64,000 nt of DNA from Bugula neritina (taxonomy: Eukaryota > Bryozoa > Gymnolaemata > Cheilostomatida > Bugulidae), in assembly GCA_964035545.1 (NCBI GenBank), contig OZ037769.1, positions 15,099,133-15,163,132 of the forward strand, given 5' to 3'. The position numbers and the translations under genes are program-made. The notes below the pieces were generated by a model. It was not told the origin of the DNA and made no database searches. It saw only the letters and a program-made list of their open reading frames with translations. Below are positions 25,639 to 37,420 of the stretch, piece after piece (within the stretch, counting starts at the first letter, position 1; each line of letters begins with the position of its first letter).

Positions 25639-26397
25639 CTAAGATGACTCAAATTCTTGCCTTTAGGAGTAAGAGGCCTCAGCTCAGTTTCAACAAAACT
25701 TCCAATAATCTCAACGGATGCGCTCAATTAGGAGCCACAACAAAGCACACCCATGTCATTTTAGTAAACTCTAAAAAATGAACGAAAATAAAACTGTTAG
25801 AGAGTAAACAGAGAAACATATAGTGATGGGGGAAAAACCTGTCAGCAAAGGTTAGATACACTCATAGCCATAACACGAAGAAAAAGATAATGAATAACAA
25901 CCTATTCAAGATGACACAAGAAACCAAACAAATTTCTTTGACTAAAAAATATAATTAAATACTATATTACTTGGCAAAAAATATTTGTTTTGAACAACGT
26001 ATTATTGGGAAGAATTGCCAGTGTCTTAAATTTTGAGATTAAAATTTCTGCCTTATAGCGGAAATAGAGAGGCAATCAATAGTGTACAAAACATGTTTTC
26101 AGTCATTGGCTGTTGACTAAATTGACAAAGTTAAAGAAAGCTTCCATATCATTATTTATTTTGTTCTCAAGTGTGTGGTTACAGTTTCATGAGTCAGAAA
26201 TATAATTATTTGAGATATGAAATCAAATGTAGTCAAAAGAGTGTCATACAATTTAAAATGTAGTAATAGAGCTTTGACAATAATTTCTTCTGCTAAGTAA
26301 AACAGGTACCATTATGTGCTACTTATCTTTTAGAGATGAACATCAAGGATGTTGAAAACAAATAGTTGTAAATTACAGCAAATACCTTTCTACTTAC

Positions 26398-26498
26398 CTA
26401 ACCAGAGAAAATAAGTTTTCAACCTTGCATGCACTCAGCTGGTTTTCAATGTTTGGATCAGTGACATCTTTATAACTGATAGCAGCATTATGTGATAG
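26398..26498 (-). CDS. Probable internal coding exon of the unidentified minus-strand gene (copy A)
   Basis: From an acceptor CCTAAAG (26499-26500) the minus strand encodes 33 codons (LSHNAAISYKDVTDPNIENQ, then LSACKVENLFSLV) plus two bases, ending at donor TTAG|GTAAGT (26398/26397). Composition is typical of a soluble protein. It ends in phase 2 while the next recognised exon (25638) begins in phase 0, so at least one linking exon between 25640 and 26390 was missed. Block B carries it unchanged at 49233-49333. Confidence 0.5.
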
Positions 26499-27064
26499 CT
26501 TTAGGAATTGTTACCTTAAATCTAAATTATATAGAACAAGAAGTGCAAAAATATGGCATTAGTACTCATTGCACAATACACACTTGCTAGAGTAGCTAAT
26601 CTAGCATCACATTAATTTAAGAAAGACAAAATTTTATTACTGTTCACAAATGATGAATATTAAAATTTGAATAATTAGACAAATTACCAATGATATTGAT
26701 GTTAGTTCAAACATTACTAATGGTAAACACCAAAATACTAATAGGAATAGTCATGTTAACATCAATTAGAAAAGTAAAGATAATTTGAAAATGAGACAGT
26801 TTATAGGTCTAACTCTTATAGTTGACAAGCAATTACAGGGCAGTCATATTGATGTAGGCTACCCTCAAAATGTAGCACTTTAAAAATATTAAAAAGACAG
26901 CACATATAAGAACATAATCTTAAAAATAGGCATATGTGACACCTATATTTTGATTAACAAAGAAATCTTCTTTACTTTATTAATCTAGCTCATATAATGG
27001 TATTCTGTCTTAGTATGTTATTTTAATACTTGAAATCTAATCAGCTACAGAAAAGTACTTCAAT

Positions 27065-27325
27065 TCAAAGGCCTTCATAATTATTCTTTAGTTTGCTATT
27101 TAAATAGTCAGTAAGGTTGATGAATAAAATAAAAGTTAGTAAAGTAAAAACTAAATAAATTGAGATAAATATCTCCACTCTAAGGTTATAATCCTTATAA
27201 ATTAACATTTTAATACTCCTGTTATCCTTAGGTATAGTTGTTAGCATTTTAACTATGAGCTCGAAGCCAAATGTCAGTATCAGCATCCCCATTACATTGA
27301 CTAAGACTGACTTTATAACCCTCAA
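27065..27325 (-). CDS. Small hydrophobic ORF, possible exon (copy A), weak
   Basis: 86 codons open without an ATG at the left end (first codon TTG), preceded by TTAG, which could be an acceptor. Two hydrophobic segments (about residues 7-26 and 52-71) flank a basic loop with KDNRSIKMLIYKDYN. The copy in block B (49901-50161) stays open, but most of the few differences change the amino acid, so there is no sign of constraint. It may be an exon of a membrane protein or a chance frame. Confidence 0.25.
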   Translation of the reverse strand: MRVIKSVLVNVMGMLILTFGFELIVKMLTTIPKDNRSIKMLIYKDYNLRVEIFISIYLVFTLLTFILFINLTDYLNSKLKNNYEGL

Positions 27326-28910
27326 GCTGTGGCACTCAATTTCTATAAGTAGTAACTAATAACAAATATAAAATTATTTATTTGCTACTGATAGTGATAA
27401 TAATAATAATTAAAAATAATAATATGATCCATTAAAATAGAACTAATAAAGCCAACGACGTTAATGGTATGTCTAACTAAACATGGCATGTCTCGTCTGG
27501 CAGTGGGTATGTGGAGGGCCAGGCAACCTACGGCCGTCAACCCGTTAATGGCACAACTAAAAGAAGATACTCAAGAGAAGACAACAAAGTTGTCATGAAA
27601 TGCTGCTTCAAAAGTACACCCAAATTGAGAGGTTATAGAAAAACAATGTATGAGCTCTGTAGACCCGGATCAAAGAATTATTTAAAAAGAATGTGCAAAC
27701 GCTGGAAAACAGAGGAGAGTTTAACATCAGCGAATAGAGACTAGCGGATTAAGCAAGAACTATGAAGAAACACAAGCATTTTATAGAAGAAGAACTCCAT
27801 AAGATTGAAGAAGGAACCTTGCAAGAACAAGGCACATCAATTGGTGAAGAAGATAATGAAGAGCTAAATTTGCAAATAGAGGATGTTATAGTACAACATG
27901 AGATAGCATATAAATCAGCCATGAGAATTTTAAGAGTACCTAGTTCAGAGGTAGAAAAAGTGTTAGTAGAAAAATTATAAATGAGCATAACAAACTATCT
28001 AATGATCGACCAACACTAAGAGCCCTTAGGCACATTGAGAGGGTCAAATTACTATGGGCAGTAAAACAGATTAATGATGTGCTAAACTGTGTTGAGATTA
28101 TTAATACCATTGAGCTTAATAACACCACCATGGCTTGTGCGAAAAATAGTAACAGAACAAGTGTGTAACAAAAAGGAAAAAGAAAAACTGACAAAGTACA
28201 AGTATGGAAAATACGACTGCAGAAGAAATAAAAAGAAATTAGATCAGACTTAAGTAAAATAGCAGAGTGAAAAAGTAGAGCTTACAATGATTCATTGAGA
28301 AGAATGGTTGAAGAAAAATATAGGATAAAGAACAAAGAGTGTGGTGTAGTGATTGAAAAACTGAAGCAAAACCTGAGAGCTGTAAGCCAGAAGATAAACA
28401 GATATACAGAATGAGTTGATCAATATAATCAGAACACAATGTTTACAATGATAAGCGCTTTTATCAAGAATTACGAGGAAATGAATACGTACATCTAAAG
28501 AGGCACCTGACAAGGAAATCAAAAGCATTCTGATAAAATATATGGGGTCAGCCAACTAAAAATAATACCAATGCAGAATGACTAAATAAAGTTAGCAACA
28601 AATTGGAGCATATGTAAAGACAAGGAAATTAGATCTTAGAAACGATGCAAACAACTGGAATAGCAATTAATGTCATAAGGTTGATAAGAAAAAGCATGAA
28701 ACCTGGAAAACACAACTGAAATACCTGGAAGAAAAGATAGGAGAAATAAAGATCAAACTAAGAATTTTCCAAGGAGACTCTTTATCTCTATCCCTTTTCT
28801 CCAACTACCGATTCGCATGACAGAAGCGGCTCAATGATGCAAATTTCGACGAGACAGAAAACAAACCATCTCCTATATGTGGATGACCTGAAGGTAAATA
28901 GGAAATCAAA

Positions 28911-29267
28911 GTGGGCACTGGAAGCTTTGGTAAACACTGCCGGGATCTTCACAAGGAATATAGAAATGAAATTTGGATTAAAAAATGTGCCACACTGGTT
29001 ATGAGAAAGGGAAAGAAAATTAAGGACACAGGAATCAGTTTGCCTGATGAACAGGTAATCAAAGATCTGGGTGAGAAGCCGTATAAATATCTAGGAGTTT
29101 TTGAGATTGATGGAATACAAATATATGAAATGAAAAATAAGATCAAGGAGTACTACAAACAAATAAGAAAAGTTCTGGATTCAAAACTGAATGGTGAGAA
29201 CACAATCAAAGCAATAAACACATGGGCAGTAACAGCAGTGCATTACACAGCTAGAATACTTGACTGA
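28911..29267 (+). pseudogene. R2-like LINE reverse transcriptase, thumb-region fragment (copy A)
   Basis: Longest intact frame of the element. It holds IKKCATLVMRKGKK, EKPYKYLGVFEIDG and a KAINTWAVTAVHY block, as in the region just after the catalytic motif of R2/R4-like LINEs. The catalytic YVDD lies just upstream in a different frame. Copy A has 13 extra bases at about 28910 relative to copy B (51739). No function is expected. Confidence 0.8.
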
Positions 29268-29585
29268 ACTGTTTCATGAGCTAAAAAATATAGACTGAAA
29301 GACAAGGAAGCTAATGACAACAAACCGTGCACCCTATCCGAGAGCAGATGTAGGCAGGCTGTATTTTAGCAGAAGGGAAGGCGGTAGAAAAATGTTGTCA
29401 ACTGAAAAATGCATAAAGATTGAAAACTGCAGCATGTCAGACTACATAAATATAACATAGACTGATAGAAACACCACACTGAATACCTTCCTAAAAGACA
29501 GAACAGCGGTAGAACTAAATAATGATAACGTGATAGAAAGAACTGATGAGTGTAAAGAAAAGCTTCACGTGGTCAATACATCAAA

Positions 29586-29867
29586 ATGGTGGAAGACATG
29601 AAAGCATTTTCCTGGAACTGGTTGAAGTATGGTTGGCTGAAAAAGGAAACAGAAGGACTGCTGACAGCTGCGCAAAATCAACTATTCACTACTAGAAATT
29701 ATAAAGTGGCTATGATGAGAGAACAGGGTAGCAAGAAGTGTGGAATGTGTAACGCAAGAGACAAAACTTCGATGCACGTATTGAGTGAGTTTGAGAAGGT
29801 AGCAGAAGGAGAATATAAGAAAAAACACAACCTTTTGGCATTGATAATTTCAATAGTAGTTGTGTGA
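29586..29867 (+). pseudogene. R2-like LINE zinc-knuckle region fragment (copy A)
   Basis: Frame with LTAAQNQLFTTRNYKV and CGMCNARDKTSMHVLSEF. Relatives have C-x2-C-x8-H-x4-C here. In both copies the last Cys is Phe (TTT), so the nucleic-acid-binding zinc site is lost. The endonuclease core follows about 130 bp downstream in a shifted frame. Confidence 0.8.
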
Positions 29868-30387
29868 ACTTCGTGGGTTTCAGAAAAGTAAGAATTGGTA
29901 CGGCCATCAAGCAGAATAAGTACTGGAAAATGATAATGTGAAAACCTTGTAAGATTTTAACATACACACTGACGTAGTCATCAAAGTTAGGAGACCCGAT
30001 ATATTAGTAGTTGACAAGCATAATGCTGAAACAACGATAATTGATATAACAGTCCCTGTTAACTACAGAGTAAAAGAAAAAAATTCGAAAAGTTAGGGAA
30101 ATATCAGAATTTAGCACTAGAATAAACCCGCCTTTGGAAAACATCAAAAAAGTCATCCCGTTGTAACTGGAGCCTTTGGAGCTTTATACAAGATTGTAGA
30201 CTGGCTGACACTACTTGGAGTAGCTGAGAACAAATGCTCATTAATTCAGCAGACACCCTTACTAGGATCAGGATAAGCTCACATCCTGAGGAAAGTTCTA
30301 TCCATTTCAGCCTAGTATAACTAGGCCAATGGTAAAAGGTTACACCAGCTAAAAAACTACGGTCAATCAACAATAATAATAATAATA

Positions 30388-31491
30388 GTGCAGTTGGTTC
30401 TATTATTAGATTAGCATATCGATTATGACTTTTCGATTGCCACCCTGATACTATGAGTAAAATGTACAAGCATACGTGAAAGTATAGATATGATCATAAG
30501 TATAAAAATAGGTATAAGTATAAATATAAATATAGGTACAAGTATAAAACGAATGATTATATTATTAATAATATTAGTCAGTGATACCTATAACCGTAAT
30601 GGTTTTTAGACTTACAGTTATCATTAACATTAGCTGAGTAATATGATTAGTTAAAATAATGGTATTCATTATCATATCATAGTTATAAGTTATAACTCTA
30701 GTCTCTAAAGAGCAACAGCAAGTGTAATTGGGATATTCATATTAAATTTCATATTCACATAGTGAAATGTTTATGTTATGAACTAATTTATTCCTTCAAC
30801 ATTTAACTATAAATATGATTAACACTAACTTTGACCAGCAGTATTACTAAAAGAAACGTATTACAAATATAAGATAATAAAATTCTAGTAGTAGGACTAA
30901 TAGTATTACTAGGTCCAGTATTATTCTTGTTATCTTATTCATCATTCATGAGTTATCAAATTTAAAATTACTACTTATTAGCATCAGCATATAAAAAGTA
31001 AGATCATTAGGAATAATTATCATGAGGTATGATCTATGATTTGCCTTATCCATATATAGTTTAATATCAATATGATATATTATTATTGCTGATAGTCTAT
31101 GTTATAGTTAAATTTATACTTATCTTTACAGTTACCTATAGTAGCACTTATTAGTTATTTGTGGTAGCCAAACTAATGTTTAATATTAATAAATTAAACT
31201 GAGTATCATAAAAGTGTTACTAAGAATTTTAATTATAATCGTAATGGTGATCATATTACTTTATTATAATTAGTATATTTTATCATTAATGCTAAACTGA
31301 GTTAATGTATATACTTTGAGTTTTACTATTACTCATTATATTTACACTTATAGTAAAACTAAATATGTAAAAGTTATACTTATACTATTATTATTCGTAT
31401 TTCATTAGACTTACATCTAAGATCGCAGTCCTATTACTACTACCACTGATACTAGTACTACAACTAGTACTAGTACTGCTACTAGTACTAG

Positions 31492-31523
<32 letters not shown>

Positions 31524-33402
31524 ATAGTACTGTTACTACTACTACTACTACTAGTACTACTACTAGGTCTACTACTGTACCAGTACAACTACAAACTTTG
31601 AAAATAACTGCAAGAAAGGTATGACTTACTCTTTTTCTTAGTCTTACTGTGACTCTCAGTCGTAATGTAAAATAAAATTGTGAACTGTAAAGTTAAACCC
31701 AAGGCTGAAATTTATTTAATTAAATTTAGACAATCTGAATCATTGGCTCAATCCTTGAGTTTGACTATTACTATTATTATTAGTGCTACGATTGCGATTA
31801 TCATTGGCATTATGCCATTATGATTATCATTATGATTGTAATTGTGGTAATTCTAACATTAATTATAATCATAAATTAAAAGGTAATGATTAATGATAAT
31901 TATTTTCATTTTGTAATCATAATGATAATCATAATGATGTAAATTTTGATGTAAAACCAAAATACTAAAACTAAAAGTAAAAGTTATAAAATTAAATGAT
32001 AAAATATTATAATGATAATTATTATATTTATTATATTATTATTGAATATATTATTTCATTAGAAAATAGGTTGCAGCTTAGCATGATTAAAATTCAGTAA
32101 AAATTAGTTTACCAACAGCAAACATGCATGCGTCTTGTCAACATTCAATTCGTAGTGTCATAGCGAAGCCAGATTACTGGTAGTACGACTACTAGAACTA
32201 CTACTACTAGTGATGGATTACAGATCCTTGGCGATTTTAGCTGTGAGTGACCTTCACCTCACATTCTCGTCATGTGCGCGGCATTAGACTAAGTAGAGGG
32301 TATGAAGCACTGAGCTGGAAAAGAAAGAATATATTTTAATTATAGGTAATACTAATAGTAATATAATTTATGGTAATATATAGGTAATATTATTGAGTTC
32401 ATTGGTATGGAGTATAGACCTATCACTGATAGTATCAGTATCAACTACCACTTACGTACTACTTCAACTTATAACTTACCTTCAACTCAAACTCAAACTG
32501 AAACTGCTTGGAATCATTTGTCTTTGATCATATTGGCATTGTCATTGTGATTGTAATAACTATTAATATTTTTAGTTCAACATCAATGCCGAACATATTG
32601 TAATAACTAATAAGATAATCATAAGGTTGATATATTTTGCTAATACTAATACTAATACTAATAGTTATAGTAATAGTTATAGTAATTCAGTGTCACTCTC
32701 ACTCTGGTGGAGTGAGACTCAGACTTAGAGTTAGAGACAGAGTGAGTCCGAGTAAGTCTGAGTGTTGGTAATAGTAATAGTCATATAAATTTAAATTATA
32801 TTTACTTATTTCTAGCAATCACAATGGCAATAGTTGTAGTAACTTTCACTTACTCTTAAATCATTGAACCTGAACTAAAAGTAAAATTAAGCATTATGAT
32901 TATCATTATGATTATACCTATGATTTTATTATGTTTAAATTAAAAATCAATATCATGATAATATCATAGTGATAGACATATTATTGATAAATGATAATAT
33001 AAAAGTAATTTGATAAATTATACATTGATTTTGAATTAAGGTGATACTGATACTAGACCGGTACTGAAAGTGATAGTAATACTAATAGTAATAGTAATAG
33101 TCATATAAATTTAAGTTATATTTACTCATTACCGGCAATCACAATGGCAATAGTAACTTAAACTGTAACAGTAATGGTATGGGTATGTTTGAAATTGTCA
33201 CTATCAGTATTGCTATGAATCAAAATATAATGCTATCATACCAATAATTTAAAATAATATTACAAAGCTTCAGTAGCAACTTTTACTTGTACCAGTTTGG
33301 AATTTTGAATTATACATATTCTTAGTTAAAGTCTTCAAGTTTATTGTCAAAATGAACTTGAAATTAAAGACTTAGTAGTAAAAATTAAACTAAGACTGAC
33401 TG
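30388..33402. other. Low-complexity, gene-free DNA (copy A)
   Basis: Three kilobases built largely from short motifs such as TAGTAATAG, ATTATGATTATC, TAAGTATAAATA and ACTAGTACT, with frequent local reverse complements. No coding frame is credible. The Ser-rich minus-strand frame at 31391-31588 is a product of an (ACT)n tract. Copy B repeats this DNA at 53211-53804 and 59063-61471. Confidence 0.8.
31432..31580. repeat. (ACT/AGT)n microsatellite cluster, copy A
   Basis: Dense ACTACT and ACTAGT repeats, self-complementary in places because ACTAGT is palindromic. The copy-B cluster (59517-59653) is shorter by two triplets, as expected of slippage after duplication. Confidence 0.9.
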
Positions 33403-35965
33403 CACAGTTAGTTTAAGGTCATTACTTTCCAGATTCAAGCACTGCTTTATGTTATATATAAACGGTTTCCAGGGGATAGCTCGAACAGTTTTTGTCTCAC
33501 ATTAACAAATTTTACATGAAAAGATAGCTCTTGCATTCCTCTTTCATATACTTTTTTAATTTTTCAATAAAAAATTTTCTGAGAAAGTTGTTGCATAATA
33601 AGTAAAATTTTACACCCTCCATGTTCCACTGCTGTAGCACAGGGGATTCATTTTATAAAGTCTAAAAGTTAAACTTGACATTCCTTGATATGTTTTCTCT
33701 AATATACTTTCTTTGTTTTTTAAAATTCTGTTTATGCTCTTCACAATTTGGTAAAAACATACACCATTTTGCAAGTTTCACTGCAATTTTCTAAATTCTT
33801 CATATGGTGGTTCTAGCTACGCTCCTGTGACTAATTATAACATTCCTAGTACGTTTGCCGCTCTGCGCTATCACAATAACATATAGTACCCTCTCGCACA
33901 AATTGGCAATCTATTGGATTTCTGCCAATATAATGTTCCCTGTTTTACATTAGCGCTTAGCTGAATCATCTCACTATGTTACAATAATATATTGAAAATG
34001 CCTCAGCACAACATAATTCTTTGTTTGTTTGGCAGAGTTAATTTCAGCTAAATCACTTCACTTTGCAGTCTTGTCAGTAAAGGTCTGTCTATAGCCCAGC
34101 AGGTGTACTTTCAGTTTCTCTAATTCGCATATGATTATTTTAAGTACATTGTATTCTATAAGATCAATTTAAGGTTTAGTCCAGTGTTCAGTATCTAATT
34201 ATTATGCATGTATGTTGTCTTACTGTTGAACAAAAGTTAAAAAAAAACTTTACAATTATAGCCATATTTATTATACATGCGTAGGATTTGCATAAGTTGA
34301 CAAAAAAAATTGCAACAAAACAGGATTGAACCATGACCAACCAAATTCTCGCTGACGCCTCTAACCTCTGGACCACGCATTCATCGTTAATGAAACGCGC
34401 ACTATATGAGTAACTATCATTACATAAATATTTCGCGCGCAAATGGGTTATAATTATTAGGCTGATAGCAGTCAACTGTTGCAATAGTCTCAGGTTACTA
34501 GCAAAGCTAATGGTTTTGAACAAATAACCCAAAAGTTTAAAAAATAAGTAGCTTGCGTATTGCTAGCTACAAAAACAACTCTGAAATAGACTGGTAAAGC
34601 AAGCTCTTATTGTAGAGTTTGCAGATGTGCTCTAAAATAAAACTTAAACTGTATGCTATTACATAAGTATTTGTATGCGAGAGATAAATGGACATTACTG
34701 AGTTTCTGGAAAACAACATACTTGAAGTTAACTTTGACAATGGTGTGTTATTTTCATCATACACTAGCACAGATAGGGCCTATAGCATAAATCTCTAATC
34801 ATATGAATCTTTATGAAGCCCACAGCTCATGTAAGGGTGGCAAATGTAATTTGAAACTAAAAATTGTGTTGCTGCATTGTGTCTAAGGTATATTAGAGAG
34901 CAGAATTTGGTTTTACTAGCCTACCCCAACGGCATTCTACAATGCAGCTTATATGCTGGCAGTTGTAATAAGTACTGTCAATAGCAAGGTTACTATCACT
35001 GCTAGCTCTGTGCAGTATGTAACCTCTTGAATAATTGCGCCAATTTTAAACTCTTGGAAGTTGGCCAAGTTATCATATCGCAGCCAGCCACCGGAGACAA
35101 AGCATCAGAGCTATTCATATAATACTGATGCACTCGGTAGCAGAGTGGCTAATCTAATATAGTTCATAGTTCAACACCCTTTACTTTGGGAATACAGCCT
35201 CTTTTTTTAGGTTTACCTTACAAAGCATGAACATATCTAAACTGATATTCTGATAATTTAGAGGTACATTTTGAAAACTAGGTTAATTGCACTTGTTTGC
35301 ACAACAACAATAATAAAATAGATATTATGCAGTATAATAAAAACACACATAATACTATATAATATATTATAATGATAATAATATAATATTATAAGTACCA
35401 TTACTGCATTTTATAAATCACATGGTTGCCAAAAAAATGTATCACAAATTTTGTAATTATACATCAAAAATAGAACTATAGCTAGGCAGCAGGTTAGAAT
35501 AGAGTAAATTTTTAAAACATAAAATCATGATTTGACTATTGTTTTATTTAGGCCAACCAACCTAGGAATACAAGATTGGGTTTTAGCTGACAGTTTATAA
35601 CATTTAGCTTTTGAGCCAGCAGCACTGGCACTTGTGAAGTATAGGCAAAGTTAGTGAAGCGAGACTAACTATAGCACTCAAATACAAGGCATATTGAGAC
35701 GCGATAACAAGTCAGGAGCGTATAAATTGAAAAGAATGTGGAAGGGGGACTATGTTTTTCAACAAGCTATAACTTAAACATGAATTGGTTTTTGAAAAAA
35801 ATAAAAAAGTATATTGGAGAACATAAGTTTCTTTATCTTTTCATATTTTTTTTGTTCCTGTGACATTCAACCTGTTCGAGCTATCAGTGGAACATTGTTC
35901 ATATAGAACATAAAGCACCTGGCAAAGAGCCAGAAAATGAAAAGTGTGACCTTAAACTAACTGTG
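33403..35965. mobile_element. DNA transposon, 2,563 bp, CACAG...CTGTG ends, absent from copy B
   Basis: Copy B has the uninterrupted text GACTGACTGTAAGTGAC (TG at 61472-61473). Here the TG is duplicated (33401-33402 and 35966-35967) around an insert starting CACAGTTAGTTTAAGGTCA, with the reverse complement of that at its right end. Inverted-repeat similarity continues with gaps for about 150-200 bp (shared TGCTTTATGTT, GATAGCTCGAACAG and ATACTTTTTTA). No transposase is encoded. CACNN ends with a 2-bp duplication recall the CACTA/EnSpm group, but this is tentative. A 1.4-kb repeat with a tRNA-like core lies inside. Confidence 0.88.
34221..35609. repeat. 1.4-kb dispersed repeat, copy 2 (inside the DNA transposon)
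   Basis: Direct match to 1-1413, ending after the shared text GTTTATAACATTTAGC. The minus-strand tRNA-like core lies at 34321-34395: box A TGGTCCAGAGG (plus 34365-34375) and box B GGTTCAATCC (plus 34323-34332). Confidence 0.85.
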
Positions 35966-36778
35966 TGTAAGTGACTAAGATTAAAAATAAGTAATTTTAA
36001 ATATCGATTTAGTATTTTTCTTACTCTTTGTCTTAAAATTGACTTTTATTTTGCACCTACTTCTGGTCAATGATTCTTTTTTCTATTTATATTACTATTG
36101 CTATTAGTATAATTGACTTAAATTTAATAATAGATATGATTATATCTTTATAAATGTGATATTTGATTTTATGAATAGTAATTCGAAAACTCTTTGGTAT
36201 TATTTATTTTTGATCATTGTAGTTATTATCATTATATTTGTATAATAATTATGATTATCAAATTCAATATCGATATTTGTATTATGGTATGGATATCTGC
36301 CTCCATCCCATGTTCTGTTTTGCAGTGCCTTTTTACATTCACGTCTAGCTTCACATTGCGATGGTCATACTGATAGCACTTGGGGACAGTGATGAGCATA
36401 ATGATTATCACTAATATTAGGATTATCGTTATTAGGATTTAGAATAATTTAATAAACAAGCAACTTAAAACAAATGTTTTTACTAATATACATAATAATT
36501 ACTAATATAAATATACTACTATGAATATTATAATTATTATACTTTACAATTCAAAGTAAGATAATCATAATACGAACTGGTAAAACTAAATATAAAGTAA
36601 ATGTAATAATACTAATAGTAGTTATCCATTCCCCTTTGGTTTCACATACTAATAATTGGAAACCTCTGTCCTAATATTATTTCTATTAATATTGCTCAAA
36701 GTTTGATCCCTATTTAATTTTATAGTTCACTCACCAGCTACATAATTTTATTAAAATACATGTGGTATTGGTTATAGT
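35966..36778. other. Low-complexity, gene-free DNA between two insertions (copy A)
   Basis: Matches 61472-62284 of copy B. No coding frame. The last five bases (36774-36778) are ATAGT, the target duplication of LTR element 1. Confidence 0.8.
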
Positions 36779-37129
36779 TTAGTAATTTGTTCAATTACTG
36801 AGCGTGAGTTATTTACTTGCGTATAGTTAGCTGGTTATTCTGTTATCAATTACTAAGGTAGCTGTCGAGTAATTATATTTATTATCCACAATAAAGCATA
36901 AACCAAACATCACATCAAATTATCCTATACAAGAGTCAACTACTAACACATGTTACTACTACAAGCCTCCGCTTACAACAACGTGATATAATGTTAATAA
37001 CCCGGGAAGTGTCACGTGACTCGGAAGCATATCTTCCGGAGCTGCTAATTGGTTGCTACATAAGAGTCTAAGTATTCCAAGAGTAGGGAGAGGGCGATTC
37101 CTGTATTTGTACTTGCACTACTCACTACA
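36779..37129 (-). repeat. 3' LTR of element 1
   Basis: About 352 bp. On the minus strand it begins TGTAGTGAG and ends AATTACTAA. The terminal CA is damaged: plus-strand TT-AG instead of TGTAG, one base lost. It contains the palindrome GTCACGTGAC at 37011-37020. Confidence 0.93.
36878..36883 (-). terminator. Poly(A) signal AATAAA in the 3' LTR of element 1
   Basis: AATAAA on the minus strand, in the right half of the LTR as transcribed. Position and sequence suit polyadenylation of the element's RNA. The same hexamer lies in the 5' LTR at 41790-41795. Confidence 0.4.
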
Positions 37130-37140
37130 CCGTCCCCCCC
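37130..37140 (-). promoter_or_regulatory. Polypurine tract next to the 3' LTR of element 1
   Basis: The minus strand reads GGGGGGGACGG directly before the LTR's TGTAGTG. This is where a plus-strand primer is expected in LTR elements. It is unchanged in element 2 (54157-54167). Confidence 0.6.
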
Positions 37141-37420
37141 AGCAGAAAGCCCTACTTTCTGATAACACAATAAAAAAACATAATGAAAAACCATACAATA
37201 ATCCAAAAAGGAAAATATACATAAGTAAACCCACAAAGAGTAAGAAAAGAAATAGTTAAACACGACAACATTTACATTAGAAGACAACAGGGTGATCGAT
37301 CACACACATCTAGTCAGCTATTAAGAGAGAGGGTGCTTACCAGCACGCGGGCCAATGTCGGAGCGCTCGTCACATTCCAAACGAGCTATAGCTCAACGAA
37401 GGTGCCTACCCCAGGCATTC

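Larger units (their letters stand above)
27511..30386 (+). mobile_element. Decayed RLE-type (R2-like) non-LTR retrotransposon, copy A
   Basis: Plus-strand remains of one LINE. In order: an N-terminal block RRYSREDNKVVMKCCFKS (27511-27744); a helical linker; QGDSL (about 28769); catalytic YVDD (28876-28887); KYLGV and INTWAV (29085-29240); a zinc motif C-x2-C-x8-H-x4-F (29739 on); and the restriction-like endonuclease core RPDILVVDK...IIDITVP (29992-30060). It ends in an (AAT)n tail at 30372-30386. Many stops and shifts break it, several at Trp codons. I could not find palm motif A, so the finger/motif-A segment is probably deleted. The same lesions occur in copy B, so decay predates the duplication. 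Confidence 0.85.

Noticed and set aside
27749-28555. Hydrophobic minus-strand frames opposite the R2-like LINE
   Set aside because: Antisense of the decayed LINE. Their conservation in copy B reflects the block duplication.
30104-30469. 121-codon minus-strand frame, repeated at 52927-53292
   Set aside because: Antisense of the C-terminal end and 3' tail of the LINE.
31391-31588. Ser/Thr-rich minus-strand frame, repeated at 59477-59668
   Set aside because: It reads through an (ACT)n microsatellite and varies in length by whole repeat units.
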